Shown: positions 1-9,102, counted from the first letter of the stretch. The stretch is 64,000 nt of DNA from Desulfobulbaceae bacterium (GCA_011390165.1 JAABSV010000005.1:53072-117071), one strand, 5' to 3'. The notes: generated by a model not told the origin, from the sequence alone. Numbers and translations: made by a program.

Positions 1-588
1 GAGGCGGAAGAGTTCGACGAAGAGGCAGTCGAGGCCTTTCTTGCCGCTGAAAAGAAGGAGCAACCGAGCCACCAGCCCGCCTCGGGCGCCTCGGCCGCAC
101 CGGCCGGCACTGGCTGCCCCTCGGCCCGTCTGCACAGTTTCCCGGCGGCCGGCAGCGGCGGCGGTTGCCAAGGGGCCAATCTGCCGCGACAGCAGCAGGC
201 AGACAGTGCTTCAGCCCTCAGCCACTGGCCGGTACAGATCCGCCTGGTTCCGGCCCATGCCCCTTTCCTGCGCAACGCCGATCTGCTGGTGGCCGCCGAC
301 TGTACCGCCGTGGCGGCGCGAAATTTTCAGGAACGCTATCTGGAGGGAAAAGCGGTACTGATGGGCTGCCCAAAATTTGACGACGGCGAGGCCTACATCC
401 AGCGCTTTGCCGAAATCATCACCACCAGCGACCTCAACAGCCTGACCATTCTGATCATGGAGGTGCCCTGCTGCAGCGCCATGACCATGTTGGTCAGTAA
501 GGCGATGGAGCGGGCAGGCAGGAAGATGCCGGTGGAGGAGATCACCATCTCGATACGCGGCGAAGAGTTGTCCCGGCGGACCTGGTAG
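1..588 (+). CDS. Iron-sulfur (ferredoxin-like) protein, C-terminal part
   Basis: The gene is cut by the left edge; frame 1 is open from base 1 to the TAG at 586-588 (195 residues visible). An acidic, alanine-rich start is followed by a linker and then a compact domain from about residue 75 with VAADCTAVAARNF, GKAVLMGCPKFDD and MEVPCCSAMTMLV. I recall this arrangement from deltaproteobacterial two-cluster 4Fe-4S ferredoxin-like proteins, where the CxxCxxC ferredoxin motifs lie upstream; they are outside the window, so cluster binding is inferred. A GC-rich 7-bp hairpin (about 608-628) sits just after the stop, between this gene and the convergent YkgJ-like gene, and may limit read-through; it has no T-tract. 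Confidence 0.6.
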   Translation, partial: EAEEFDEEAVEAFLAAEKKEQPSHQPASGASAAPAGTGCPSARLHSFPAAGSGGGCQGANLPRQQQADSASALSHWPVQIRLVPAHAPFLRNADLLVAADCTAVAARNFQERYLEGKAVLMGCPKFDDGEAYIQRFAEIITTSDLNSLTILIMEVPCCSAMTMLVSKAMERAGRKMPVEEITISIRGEELSRRTW

Positions 589-655
589 GGATTGCCATCG
601 GCGCGACACGGCGGCAGCGACCCGCCGTCGGTTGGTCCCTGCCAGCGCTTGCTGC

Positions 656-1330
656 TCAGGGACGTGCAGGCGGCTGTGGCCAGTGCAGGCGGATACCGCC
701 GGGGGACTCCGACACCCCGACGCCCAGCTGCTGGAGGAGTTGAAAGAGCGGTCGACCAAAGAGAAAGAGCTCCTCACCCCGGCTGAGGCCGCTTTCGGCA
801 ATCAGTTCTGCCCGAAAACGGAGATCTTCCTCGGCCAGCCTGGCCAGCCGCAGGCGGAGAGCCGCCCCCACCGCCGCCTCTCCCTGCAGCACGAGGGCAA
901 GGTCATCGGCGGGGCAGAGTCTCTGGTGATCGGCAATCCTTGCCTGCATCGCCTGGTCGGCGGCGACAATGGTCTGCCGGTCAAGGGTGTCCTTTTCCAC
1001 CAGTTGGAGAATCTCCCTGGTATCCCAGCATTTGAGCCGCCGACAGGCCAGAGGGCGGTTTAGATAGATGGTGCAGCCCCCCTCCGGCGAGAGGAAAAGG
1101 CACTCCCAACTGCCCGTCTTGCCGGCGATCTTCACCAACTCCACCCCTGCCGGCTGGATCGTCCCGGAGATGGGGTTGTGCACCGGTTCCCCGCGCCGGA
1201 TGGTGATCAGTTGCGACCATAAGAGCCACCCGTCACGGAGCAGCCCGAGATCGGCATGGTGCAGGGCCGGCCCCCCCTGCCGACAGCAGCGGCCACAGCG
1301 GCGGCAGCTTGTCTGGCCACTCTCCTTCAT
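656..1330 (-). CDS. YkgJ-family cysteine-cluster protein
   Basis: A 224-residue protein. The N-terminus carries CRRCGRCCRQGGPALH, the CxxCxxCC signature of the YkgJ/UPF0153 zinc or iron-sulfur binding family. Further cysteines follow in WECLFLSPEGGC and LACRRLKCW, as expected for the family. Biochemical function in this family is not established. I chose the ATG at 1330 because a strong ribosome binding site (GGAGGGAG) lies about five bases upstream; the frame is open further upstream but that stretch is low-complexity and lacks the motif. It converges on the Fe-S protein gene at the left edge and diverges from the exchanger-like gene to its right. Confidence 0.8.
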   Translation of the reverse strand: MKESGQTSCRRCGRCCRQGGPALHHADLGLLRDGWLLWSQLITIRRGEPVHNPISGTIQPAGVELVKIAGKTGSWECLFLSPEGGCTIYLNRPLACRRLKCWDTREILQLVEKDTLDRQTIVAADQAMQARIADHQRLCPADDLALVLQGEAAVGAALRLRLARLAEEDLRFRAELIAESGLSRGEELFLFGRPLFQLLQQLGVGVSESPGGIRLHWPQPPARP

Positions 1331-1606
1331 CCTACTCCCTCCTTCTTCGGGCTGTGGCCACGCAGTCTGGGCTCCCGGCGGCACACGATGCTCTCCTGCC
1401 GCCACCAGCACAACTCTTTTTTGCCGGAAGCTCAAAAACGGCTGAAGCCACCATGGCTGGAAGCCGAAAATCACCGCACTGTCGCAGCCGGCGGCGGGAA
1501 AACTTCTGTTGTGAAAGGCTGCCGTTTCCGGTACTGTTGCCGCTGTCACCCGCCGGCTGGTCAGCCCACAGGCAGCCGGCTGCCAATTGAGACAGCGTGG
1601 AACAGC

Positions 1607-2449
1607 TTGAAAAACTTCCTCCTCAGCACCATTGGTCGCCTTGACCTCATTGCCTGGCTGCTGGTGCTCGTTTTCTTCGGCCTGAGCGCCCATCTCTCTG
1701 CCGGCGATCTTCCCCGCTCACTGCTCGGCGCCGTGGGGATCATCCTCATCATGGCGCTGATCACCGCCAGTATCGAGGTGATCATTGAGAGTCTGAAGAA
1801 CACCAGGGGCATCGGTACCCTCACCGGCTTTATCACCAACGGGCCGGAGGCTGTCTGTCTGCTGGTCGGGCTGCTGGTCGGCGACATCATCTTTGCCGCC
1901 TCAACCCCCCTGGGGTCAAACTTCATGAACCCGCTGCTGCTCATGACCGCCGCCCTGCTCTGCCGCCGCCTGGCCCTCACCCTGTCCACCAGGCCGTTGT
2001 ATACGCTCCTCACCATCGGGGTCACCGCCAGCCTGGCGGCCATCTTTTTCTTTCTGCCGCCCAGCCGCTACCCCCTCTGGCTGCTGATCAGCCTTTTCCT
2101 GTCAACACTCCTTTTTTTCCTCCGCCCCACCGAGGCGATGCCGGAGGAGGAACAGCCCTTTTCTTTTCGGCCGTCCCGATGGCTCCCACCGGCAGCACTT
2201 CTTCTCACCCTGGCCGGCTACCTCCTCGACCCAGTGGTCTCCTTTACCGCCAACCATTCCCAGGCCCCAAAGGGGCTGATCGGCTTTGTGGTCCTGGCCA
2301 CGCTCACCAGCTGGCCGGAGTTTAAATCCTGTCTGTCGCTCCTGGCCAGGAAGATGCCTCTTGCCGCCATCCTCAACATCACCGTTTCCAATATCACCAA
2401 CATCTGGCTGGCCGGGGTAGGTATCGCCACCTATCTGCTGGCCAACTAA
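1607..2449 (+). CDS. Na+/Ca2+-exchanger-like membrane protein
   Basis: An integral membrane protein of about 280 residues with roughly ten hydrophobic segments. Two related polar motifs lie in opposite halves: GFITNGPEAVCLLVGLL with PLGSNFMNP in the first half, and LATLTSWPEFKSCLSLL with ITVSNITNIWLA in the second. These resemble the inverted alpha-repeats (G-T/S-x-x-PE ... GSN-x-x-N) of the CaCA cation/proton or Na+/Ca2+ antiporter superfamily, so cation exchange across the inner membrane is the likely role. The start is uncertain: the frame is open back to 1256, no ATG has a convincing ribosome binding site, and I took the TTG at 1607 just before the first membrane segment. It diverges from the YkgJ-like gene; the gap of about 276 bp holds no other recognisable feature. 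Confidence 0.65.
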   Translation: MKNFLLSTIGRLDLIAWLLVLVFFGLSAHLSAGDLPRSLLGAVGIILIMALITASIEVIIESLKNTRGIGTLTGFITNGPEAVCLLVGLLVGDIIFAASTPLGSNFMNPLLLMTAALLCRRLALTLSTRPLYTLLTIGVTASLAAIFFFLPPSRYPLWLLISLFLSTLLFFLRPTEAMPEEEQPFSFRPSRWLPPAALLLTLAGYLLDPVVSFTANHSQAPKGLIGFVVLATLTSWPEFKSCLSLLARKMPLAAILNITVSNITNIWLAGVGIATYLLAN

Positions 2450-2455
2450 AGCCCA

Positions 2456-2589
2456 CCTTGAAAAATGGTATTTCCGCCCAATCTCTGCGTTGAAAGAAAA
2501 CAATTTGTCCTCAGAATATCAACTATATGCTTGCGGTAAATTGTTTTCTTTGGTCTTGATTTTGAACGGAAATCCGAATTTTCAAAGGC
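2456..2589 (+). repeat. Dispersed palindromic repeat R1, copy A
   Basis: An AT-rich 134-bp element in GC-rich surroundings. Outer arms CCTTGAAAAATGGTATTTCCG and the matching 3' arm ending TTTTCAAAGG are near-complementary. Inside lies a perfect 14-bp inverted repeat, AAAGAAAACAATTT at 2493-2506 and its complement at 2538-2551. The same element recurs at 25428-25561 and, inverted, at 48033-48165. It could be a MITE, a REP-like element or a structured RNA. The remaining ~160 bases up to 2753 show nothing recognisable. Confidence 0.85.
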
Positions 2590-2753
2590 AGCCCAAAGGC
2601 CGGCCGGGGGAATCCGGCGGCTCGCTCACTTTGCCGTTACCCCCCATGACTGGGCGTCACAGCGACGCATCGAAACGATGCAGCAGGTTTGGCAGACTGT
2701 TCGGTTATGCGGCGGCATCGCCTACGGCCCGGCAGGACGACAAACAACCATTT

Positions 2754-3563
2754 TTATCTGCTCCGGCGGCGAAGGGCCAGCTGGCTGGTGCAGAATGCGA
2801 CCAGTTCCTGTCCGCTGCCAAAGCCCTGCAGTGGAACACTCGGGTCGAGCAGCAGCCGCTTCAACTCCGTCACCGGTCGCTTGTCGGTCAGGGAACCGGC
2901 GAGGGCAACTCCACGGGAACCGATCCTTTTTTCCTCCCCATCCAGGGGCAAAGGGTCACTGCCCGGCAGCAGACGGATTCCCCGGCGGGCGGCAACGGCA
3001 AAAAGAGGCGGTGGCGGCAGAAATGCCGGCCGCCCGCCGTTGTCACCAACAAAGAGCCCCTCGATAGCAGCACTCTCCAGATAGCTCCGGATCTTCTTTC
3101 CCCGCCCACCCAGCCACTTGCCAAAGCCCCAGGGCAGTATCGCCAGGGCATCCTGCTGCCGCACCGCCGCAACAGAGGCGGCCAGGGACAAGCCGTTGGC
3201 CAGGGGACGGCGGCAGCCAAGGGCGAGCACCTCGAGCCGTTCGGCGGTCACCAGCTGCCGGCCGGCGATGAGCAGCAACTCCGCCCCATTCGGTTCGGGC
3301 GAGTGGAGGCGGAGCGACTCCGCTTCGTCGGTGCAGCCCCGCCGCCAGCCTCCGTTCGCCAATTCCCCCCCCTCCTCCATCAGGCGCTCCAGCGCAGTGA
3401 AACAATCATCATCCGTCCCCCCGCAAAGGAGCAGGGCATAGCTGGCGGCAAGGCCATCGCCCTCCTGCCGGTGTCGCCGGGAAAGATTCTCCAGGCCGTG
3501 GCGCAGAGCCGCCGCCGGCGAAAAATTACCATAGATGTGAGCGTGGGCGTCGAAGTAGATCAT
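2754..3563 (-). CDS. PHP/amidohydrolase-like protein of unknown function
   Basis: A 269-residue protein beginning MIYFDAHAHIYGNFS. The D-x-H-x-H near the N-terminus is the first metal-binding motif of TIM-barrel or PHP-type metallohydrolases. Later stretches such as AILPWGFGKWLGGRG and IEGLFVGDNGGRP look like strand-loop elements of such a barrel, but I see no full set of metal ligands, so the reaction is unknown. The ATG at 3563 is the only start that includes the metal motif. It lies 82 bp downstream of the primase-helicase-like gene on the same strand and is probably the last gene of the maf operon. Confidence 0.6.
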   Translation of the reverse strand: MIYFDAHAHIYGNFSPAAALRHGLENLSRRHRQEGDGLAASYALLLCGGTDDDCFTALERLMEEGGELANGGWRRGCTDEAESLRLHSPEPNGAELLLIAGRQLVTAERLEVLALGCRRPLANGLSLAASVAAVRQQDALAILPWGFGKWLGGRGKKIRSYLESAAIEGLFVGDNGGRPAFLPPPPLFAVAARRGIRLLPGSDPLPLDGEEKRIGSRGVALAGSLTDKRPVTELKRLLLDPSVPLQGFGSGQELVAFCTSQLALRRRSR

Positions 3564-3645
3564 TGCGGTGCCTGTGAAAGTCTCTTTATCCTGACAGAGC
3601 AGCCCGGCGGCGAGCCCTGTTCGGCCAGCGAAGGTGTTTCCCGGT

Positions 3646-5406
3646 TCAGTCCAATCTGGCTGGAGGCAGTTCGACAAAGCCCCAGAATGGGTAGTCGAGA
3701 TGGTAGTCGGCCACCCGGCCCGGGCTCTGCTCCCGGCTGGCCACCAGCCAAAGGCTGTTGCCGCCGCCCCCCGGCAGCGGATAGAGGACCATGGCGTTGT
3801 CGGCACTGTACTCGATATCACCGGATCCCTTGAACACCCCGAGATGGGGTTCCTCCCGGTAGGAGCCGGTGGCATCCCGGGAGAGTTCGGAGATAACCAG
3901 GAACGAGACAGCCATTTCGTCACGAATACTCTCCATCTGCCGCAACCAGGCGTCGATGCCGGTCCGCCGTTCGCTGAAGTCGTGGAAGGGCAGCTTATGC
4001 AGACTGTCGACCACCACCACGGTATAGCTGCTGCGGGTTTCGTGACGGATAAAGTCGACATGGCGGCGAAGCAATTCCGGGCTGACCTGGCGGTCGTTGA
4101 GCACCCGCCAGTGGAAGAGCATCCGGGCCAACTGCTCGCAGGCGGCGTCAAAACGCTCTTTCTCTTCCCCGGCGACAAGCTGATTGTGGCACTGTTCGGT
4201 GGCCAGTCGGCCAAGACGACAGAGGGTGCGCTGAAAGATCTTCTGCCGGCCATTCTCGAAATCGTAGTAGAGCACCGGAATCTGCCGTCTGGCCATCTCC
4301 GCGGCAATCTGGATCATAAAGGTTGATTTGCCCACCTTGGGGGCACCGCCAACCACATTGATGCCGTGAATCCCGCCAAGGGCCCGATCGAGAAGGGGGA
4401 AACCGCTGGCCAACGCCCGGTACTCCTCCCCCTGCTGCCCGGCCAGGGTATCGAGAAAGTTGCGGAATTCAAGGCGGGGGGAGGAGAAGGGAGAAAAGGC
4501 TCGGCAGTTCTTGAGCATCGCCGCGACCCGGTTGGCAAAGCCCTTTCCCGTGTCAGCGGCCATTTGCCAGAGGCTGTAGCGGTTGGGGTCGGCAGCTGAC
4601 CAGGTGAGGATGCGGGCCTTATAGCCAATTCGGGCCGCCAGATTTCTGGCGCTCATTTCCGCCTCACGGCTGTGGTCGATGGCGATGAATACCGTGCGGA
4701 CCCGCGCCAGCACTTTGGCATCAAGCCTCTCCAGGCCATGGTAGTGGGCCACCGCCACCCCGGGGAAACCAAGCTGCCGCAGGGTCAGTAGATTCTCTTC
4801 GCCGACGGTGACAAAGAGGGCGCCATTTTCACAGCGGCGGATATCGGCAACGTTGAACAGGTGAAAGGGTTCCCGGCTGTACAGCGGGTCGCCTTGCCAG
4901 AAGGAGTCCTCGATCCGTTCCGGATGGACGCAGCGAGCAGAATAACAGTTACCGTCCTCTTGGAAATAGGGATAGACCAGATACCGGCCGTTGTAGCCGA
5001 TCTGCAGTTCGGCAAGGGTCACCGGGCCTATGCCGTGCTGTTGAAAAAGCTCGAGAATGGCGGCAGAGAGCCGGTCGTGGAAGAGGCGAACTTCATCGTT
5101 GAGATTTTCCCCCGGGTATTCCGGCTGGGATGGAACACCTGCCTCTTCCAGTCGGTATCCGGGCACCTCCGTTTCGGCGATTCCGGCCAGGCGGGCAAAC
5201 CACTGGGGAAAGCCACCGGGGACACAGCGGTTGAGACAGCGGAAATAGCCGTGGAAAAAACTTTCCCGGTTGAGAAAGACCACCAGACGGCCTGGCGGAA
5301 GCCCCCGTTCCCGGCAGAAGGGGCAGTCGGTGGTGACGGTTTCCTGCCACTCGCCGCCTAGCTGATCAAGATAGAACCGGGCAACCGGATCTGCAACCAC
5401 CACCAT
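3646..5406 (-). CDS. Primase-helicase-like protein (zinc finger, TOPRIM, RecA-type ATPase)
   Basis: A 586-residue protein with the T7 gp4/Twinkle domain order. An N-terminal zinc-finger-like region has CPFCRERG and, about 30 residues later, FRCLNRC. A TOPRIM-like middle part has TVGEENLLTLRQLG and VFIAIDHSREAE; the second acidic residue of the usual DxD is missing, so primase activity may be lost. The C-terminal RecA/DnaB-like ATPase has Walker A GGAPKVGKSTF and Walker B TVVVVDSLHKLP. The start is ATG 5406, or the GTG one codon earlier, behind a GAGGGGAGGG ribosome binding site. It lies 55 bp after the HEAT/cNMP/PilZ gene. No other phage or plasmid genes flank it. Confidence 0.7.
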   Translation of the reverse strand: MVVVADPVARFYLDQLGGEWQETVTTDCPFCRERGLPPGRLVVFLNRESFFHGYFRCLNRCVPGGFPQWFARLAGIAETEVPGYRLEEAGVPSQPEYPGENLNDEVRLFHDRLSAAILELFQQHGIGPVTLAELQIGYNGRYLVYPYFQEDGNCYSARCVHPERIEDSFWQGDPLYSREPFHLFNVADIRRCENGALFVTVGEENLLTLRQLGFPGVAVAHYHGLERLDAKVLARVRTVFIAIDHSREAEMSARNLAARIGYKARILTWSAADPNRYSLWQMAADTGKGFANRVAAMLKNCRAFSPFSSPRLEFRNFLDTLAGQQGEEYRALASGFPLLDRALGGIHGINVVGGAPKVGKSTFMIQIAAEMARRQIPVLYYDFENGRQKIFQRTLCRLGRLATEQCHNQLVAGEEKERFDAACEQLARMLFHWRVLNDRQVSPELLRRHVDFIRHETRSSYTVVVVDSLHKLPFHDFSERRTGIDAWLRQMESIRDEMAVSFLVISELSRDATGSYREEPHLGVFKGSGDIEYSADNAMVLYPLPGGGGNSLWLVASREQSPGRVADYHLDYPFWGFVELPPARLD

Positions 5407-5461
5407 CACCCTCCCCTCTTCTGCAGAGGGCCAGCAAGGACCGGGGGCGGAGGAGTCGCCC

Positions 5462-8400
5462 TCATACCAATCCACCCTGTCGTCGCAGGGCGGCAATACT
5501 CTCCTCCAACCGCTGTTCACTGAGCGGTTCGATAAAGCGAAGGTGGAGCACCGATAAACCACCGCCACCACCCTTGACGGCGAGGATTTCTCCCTCCAGG
5601 GCATTCCCGCGGCAACTCTCACTGCTGGGTGACAGGCCGACCCGCACCTGTCTTCCCAACAGCAGCCGGGCGTTGTCGTCACCGACAATCTCCTGCCGGT
5701 AGGCAAGGCCGCCTCGGCAGATGTTGATCAGTTCCACCGTTGCCTCAATCCCGGTACTCTCGCCCCGGCTGTCGAGAAGGACCGTAGCCACTCGGGCGGC
5801 AATGGGGTGCCGCACCTCCCGTCGCCGATCACTGCCCGGTCCGGCAACGAAGGCTTCAACCCGGGAGAAGCGGCCGCAGAACTCCGCCAGTTTCTCGTCC
5901 AGACCAGGATACTCTCCCAGCCATGACTGCAGTTTCTCGCGATTCAGGCCGGAAATCTCAGCGGTGCCGATCGCCGCCACCGACACCGTCCAGACCGAGG
6001 CCTCGAAAAAGGCGGCGGCCCCGACGATCTCGCCCGGACCCATGGTCTTCAGGAGAATCTCGCCACCCTGCCCTTCGGCATAGACTTTCACCCTGCCGGA
6101 ATTAATAAAAAACAAGGTACTCTGCAGGGCCCCCTGGTTGATCACCACCTCCCCGTGCAGGTATTTCCGGTGGCGGAGGCCATGGTAGAGGGCAGTCGAC
6201 TCCTCGCTGTTGAGCAGATCATAGAGGGCATGCCAGACCTCCAGGTGGCCCCGCTCGACGGTACCCTCCTTTTCCCGGGCAAGTATCTCCGCGGCGGTGA
6301 TCATTCGCCCAAGGTCACCGGGATCTATCTCTATCAGCCAATCCCGCAACTGTTCGGCCTGCTGAAAATTACCGGCCCGGGCAGCCTGATCGATACATTC
6401 GAGCAGTTGCTCACCGGCAGCGGCCTTATCGCCACCAGCAAGCAGGGCGCGGACAACCTGCTCCCCGGGCAGGCCGGAAATGCTCTTCGGTATCGATCGC
6501 CGTCGGCTGACTTTTGCCACCTGCTGCCGGACATCTTTTCGTAACTGCTTGGCATGAATTATTTTTTTTCGCCCATCTTGCAATTCGCGGTCGATCTGGT
6601 CGCGGGCCTTTTCCGCCGCCTGCCAGACCTGTTCGGGAATTTTCCGACTTGTCCAGCTCCCCCTGATTTCAAGAAAACTCTCCACCCCCCTGGCGGCGGT
6701 GCTATTGGCACAGCGGCTGAGGGTTTCGAGCAACTGGAGGAGCAGTTCACCGCGATTGCCGGTGGCAAGCTGGTCCTGATCAATAAGCATCTGGCTGAGC
6801 CTGGCCGCCACCTCCTCGTCGCCAAAAGGGGCCAGGGCGGCAACAATCTGCACCGTGATCGATTCGGCGGCCGTCTCCAGACCGGCCAGCAGCAGCCGTT
6901 TTCGTCCTCGGCCGCCGATTTTGTAAATACAGAGAAAGGCCTCCCGCTGGACCCGCAAATCATCGTGACGGAGAAAGGGGAGAACTTTTTCGGCATCGTC
7001 CTCACCACCACATTCGCCAAGGAGTTTGATCAGGTTACGCTTGCCATACCAGGGCATGTGTTCCGGCAAACGCTCATGGATCACCCCAGGAAGAGGGCCA
7101 GACTGCTCGGTGAGCACGTCAATGAGCAGCAGGCGCTCCTCGGCCTGTTCGGCATTGATCAGCGAATCGACCAGAAAACGAATTGCCACCGGTCCCTGCA
7201 GGGTCAATCGACGGCGCAGAGTAGGCTCCCGGGGTGTGGCCAAGCACTGGCTAAGCAGTTGCGGCAGACGTTTTCGCTGGATTTCCCGGTCCTGAACCTT
7301 GGCCACCAGTTTCCGGAAAGACGCCGGCCGGACAAGTTCGCCGTTGCGCAGGCGATGGATGAAGAGCAGCAGTTCATCACCCCGGGCCGGCTCACCCTCT
7401 GCCCAGCTGCGGTACATCATTCGCAGGAGGAAGACCACGGCCTTTTCCAGACAGGCATCGGCGGTCTCGGCCCGCAGCACCGCCTCTCGGAGCAGGTTGA
7501 GCATCTGTGCCAGCCGCTCGGGGCGGTCGGCGGCGAGAAACCCCTCGGCAAGTTCCACCAGGACGGGGAGAAGCAGCGGGCCGATGGCCATTCCACCTGG
7601 GCGAAGGGAGGCGGCAAGCTGGGCGACAATGCGCGACACCTCGGCGTTCCTCCCGGCTTGATCCAGCCGGATTACCGCCCTGGGCAGAAAGAGGAGCAGC
7701 TCCTCACTGGCAAGAACCTCACTCTGCCCCTGGAGCAGAGCCTTGAGACCCGCTTCCAGCCGTCGTGCCTTGCGCTGTCGCTCCCCGGCCTGGATCAGCT
7801 CCCGGGCCTTTTTGCTGCCAAGGTACTGCTTCCCCTTTGCGCTCTGAAGGAGTTTTTCCAGAGTGGCCCGGAGTGGCTCAGCCGCCGGCCGATCGACAAG
7901 CTCTCCGGAGCCGGTCAGCTTTTCATTGTAGATATCGACAACCCCGGCAAAACTGGCCATCGACAGGGCGGAGGGCAAGGCCTGGTACAATTCTGCCCCG
8001 AAACCATCCGGGTATCTCTGAGCGAGAAGAGCGGCCAGGGACGGATCCTTGAGCATTGCGGCCAGCTGCCCGGCCAGGGAGACGATGAACTGCTGTCGAC
8101 CCTCTTCCGGCAAGAGCTCGTCAATTCTGGCCAGCAAAACCGAAAATGCCGGGGTGGCGAGAATTCTCTTCTGCCGCTGGACTCCCAGCATAAGTTCGCA
8201 TATCGCGGCAGTGGCAACCGCCACCGCCGTCTCCGGTACGGCCATTTTCGCGACCAGCTCGGCTACCACCGCCGGTCGCAGATCATGGCCAAGCAAAGAA
8301 GCGACCAGTTCGGGCCGGACCTTCGCCCCCCTCTCCGGTTGCCGTTCATCTGCCGCCAACTCCTGACCGGCCTGCTCCTCTTCAACGGGAAAGAATGCCG

Positions 8401-8809
8401 CCAGCCCAAGGCTGGTCACATAGGCCAGCCCACCCCCTTCGCTCTTGATCTTTTCCACCGGGGCGTTAAAGACCGAAACCAGCTGGGCAAAGGCCAGTTT
8501 GTCCAGTTCCGCACCGAGGACCAGCCGGGGCAGGCCGAGATGGCGCAATTGCCGATAGACCACCAGATTGGGAAAGGAGGAAAGCACCTCCTCACTGAGG
8601 GGCTGCAGATTGATCCTGGGATGAGTACCGGAAAAGGACAGGGAGAGCGGGCCATACCGGGAAAAAAACTGCATCAGCCCCTGGTACCCCCGCTCGAGAA
8701 CCTGAACGACCTGCGGCGCATCGGGGGGATAGATACGGCTGGTAACTATGGTGTTATTGAGAGCCTTCAGCGCCTCAATACCCTTCCCCTGCTGCTCGCC
8801 CTGGATCAT
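5462..8809 (-). CDS. HEAT-repeat protein with cyclic-nucleotide-binding and PilZ domains
   Basis: A 1115-residue, apparently cytoplasmic protein. Roughly residues 150-800 are helical repeats resembling HEAT repeats, for example KVLPFLRHDDLRVQREAFL. A cNMP-binding beta-barrel follows (about 855-975: GEVVINQGALQSTLFFINSG, LLKTMGPGEIVGAAAFFE). A C-terminal PilZ-like domain begins at DRRREVRHPIAARV and continues with VELINICRGGLAYR. PilZ domains bind c-di-GMP and the RxxxR and later motifs are present, so the protein could integrate two nucleotide signals on a scaffold; this is inference. It lies between maf and the primase-helicase-like gene, and its start overlaps the preceding small ORF by ATGA. 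Ribosome binding site is weak. Confidence 0.75.
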   Translation of the reverse strand: MIQGEQQGKGIEALKALNNTIVTSRIYPPDAPQVVQVLERGYQGLMQFFSRYGPLSLSFSGTHPRINLQPLSEEVLSSFPNLVVYRQLRHLGLPRLVLGAELDKLAFAQLVSVFNAPVEKIKSEGGGLAYVTSLGLAAFFPVEEEQAGQELAADERQPERGAKVRPELVASLLGHDLRPAVVAELVAKMAVPETAVAVATAAICELMLGVQRQKRILATPAFSVLLARIDELLPEEGRQQFIVSLAGQLAAMLKDPSLAALLAQRYPDGFGAELYQALPSALSMASFAGVVDIYNEKLTGSGELVDRPAAEPLRATLEKLLQSAKGKQYLGSKKARELIQAGERQRKARRLEAGLKALLQGQSEVLASEELLLFLPRAVIRLDQAGRNAEVSRIVAQLAASLRPGGMAIGPLLLPVLVELAEGFLAADRPERLAQMLNLLREAVLRAETADACLEKAVVFLLRMMYRSWAEGEPARGDELLLFIHRLRNGELVRPASFRKLVAKVQDREIQRKRLPQLLSQCLATPREPTLRRRLTLQGPVAIRFLVDSLINAEQAEERLLLIDVLTEQSGPLPGVIHERLPEHMPWYGKRNLIKLLGECGGEDDAEKVLPFLRHDDLRVQREAFLCIYKIGGRGRKRLLLAGLETAAESITVQIVAALAPFGDEEVAARLSQMLIDQDQLATGNRGELLLQLLETLSRCANSTAARGVESFLEIRGSWTSRKIPEQVWQAAEKARDQIDRELQDGRKKIIHAKQLRKDVRQQVAKVSRRRSIPKSISGLPGEQVVRALLAGGDKAAAGEQLLECIDQAARAGNFQQAEQLRDWLIEIDPGDLGRMITAAEILAREKEGTVERGHLEVWHALYDLLNSEESTALYHGLRHRKYLHGEVVINQGALQSTLFFINSGRVKVYAEGQGGEILLKTMGPGEIVGAAAFFEASVWTVSVAAIGTAEISGLNREKLQSWLGEYPGLDEKLAEFCGRFSRVEAFVAGPGSDRRREVRHPIAARVATVLLDSRGESTGIEATVELINICRGGLAYRQEIVGDDNARLLLGRQVRVGLSPSSESCRGNALEGEILAVKGGGGGLSVLHLRFIEPLSEQRLEESIAALRRQGGLV

Positions 8810-9102
8810 CTGCCCACCATTGGTTCAGAACTTTTTCCATTTTTGCCGTTTGCCGGGTCGCTCACGCGACCTGTTCGTTCTGTTGTCTGCTGCCCGCCGC
8901 CTGCTGCCACCAGCACCCCCGCACATTTTCCTTCACCACGCGGTGCCGCAAGAAGAGCGACAGATGCCGGGGTACAATCCGGGAGAGACCGCCTACCTAA
9001 CTGCATTTTTTTTCGGTTGGCCGAAGCATACTCGAATTTTCCCCAGGCGGCCAGTTCAGAAGCACCATTTTGCCAACAAAGCTGTACCAATGCCCGCCTC
9101 AC
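8806..9102 (-). CDS. Questionable 98-residue ORF between maf and the HEAT/cNMP/PilZ gene
   Basis: The GTG at 9102 overlaps the maf stop codon (GTGA) and the TGA at 8806 overlaps the next gene's start (ATGA), a geometry typical of translational coupling. The product is low in hydrophobic content, has no domain I recognise and ends in a glycine-, serine- and asparagine-rich tail. It may be a genuine small protein, or a random open frame filling the space between two real genes. Its base composition is slightly lower in GC than its neighbours. Confidence 0.3.
   Translation of the reverse strand: MRRALVQLCWQNGASELAAWGKFEYASANRKKMQLGRRSLPDCTPASVALLAAPRGEGKCAGVLVAAGGGQQTTERTGRVSDPANGKNGKSSEPMVGR

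Noticed and set aside
1331..1693. N-terminal extension of the YkgJ-like protein (open frame to 1693)
   Set aside because: Low-complexity sequence without a ribosome binding site; the ATG at 1330 has a strong site directly ahead of the cysteine motif.
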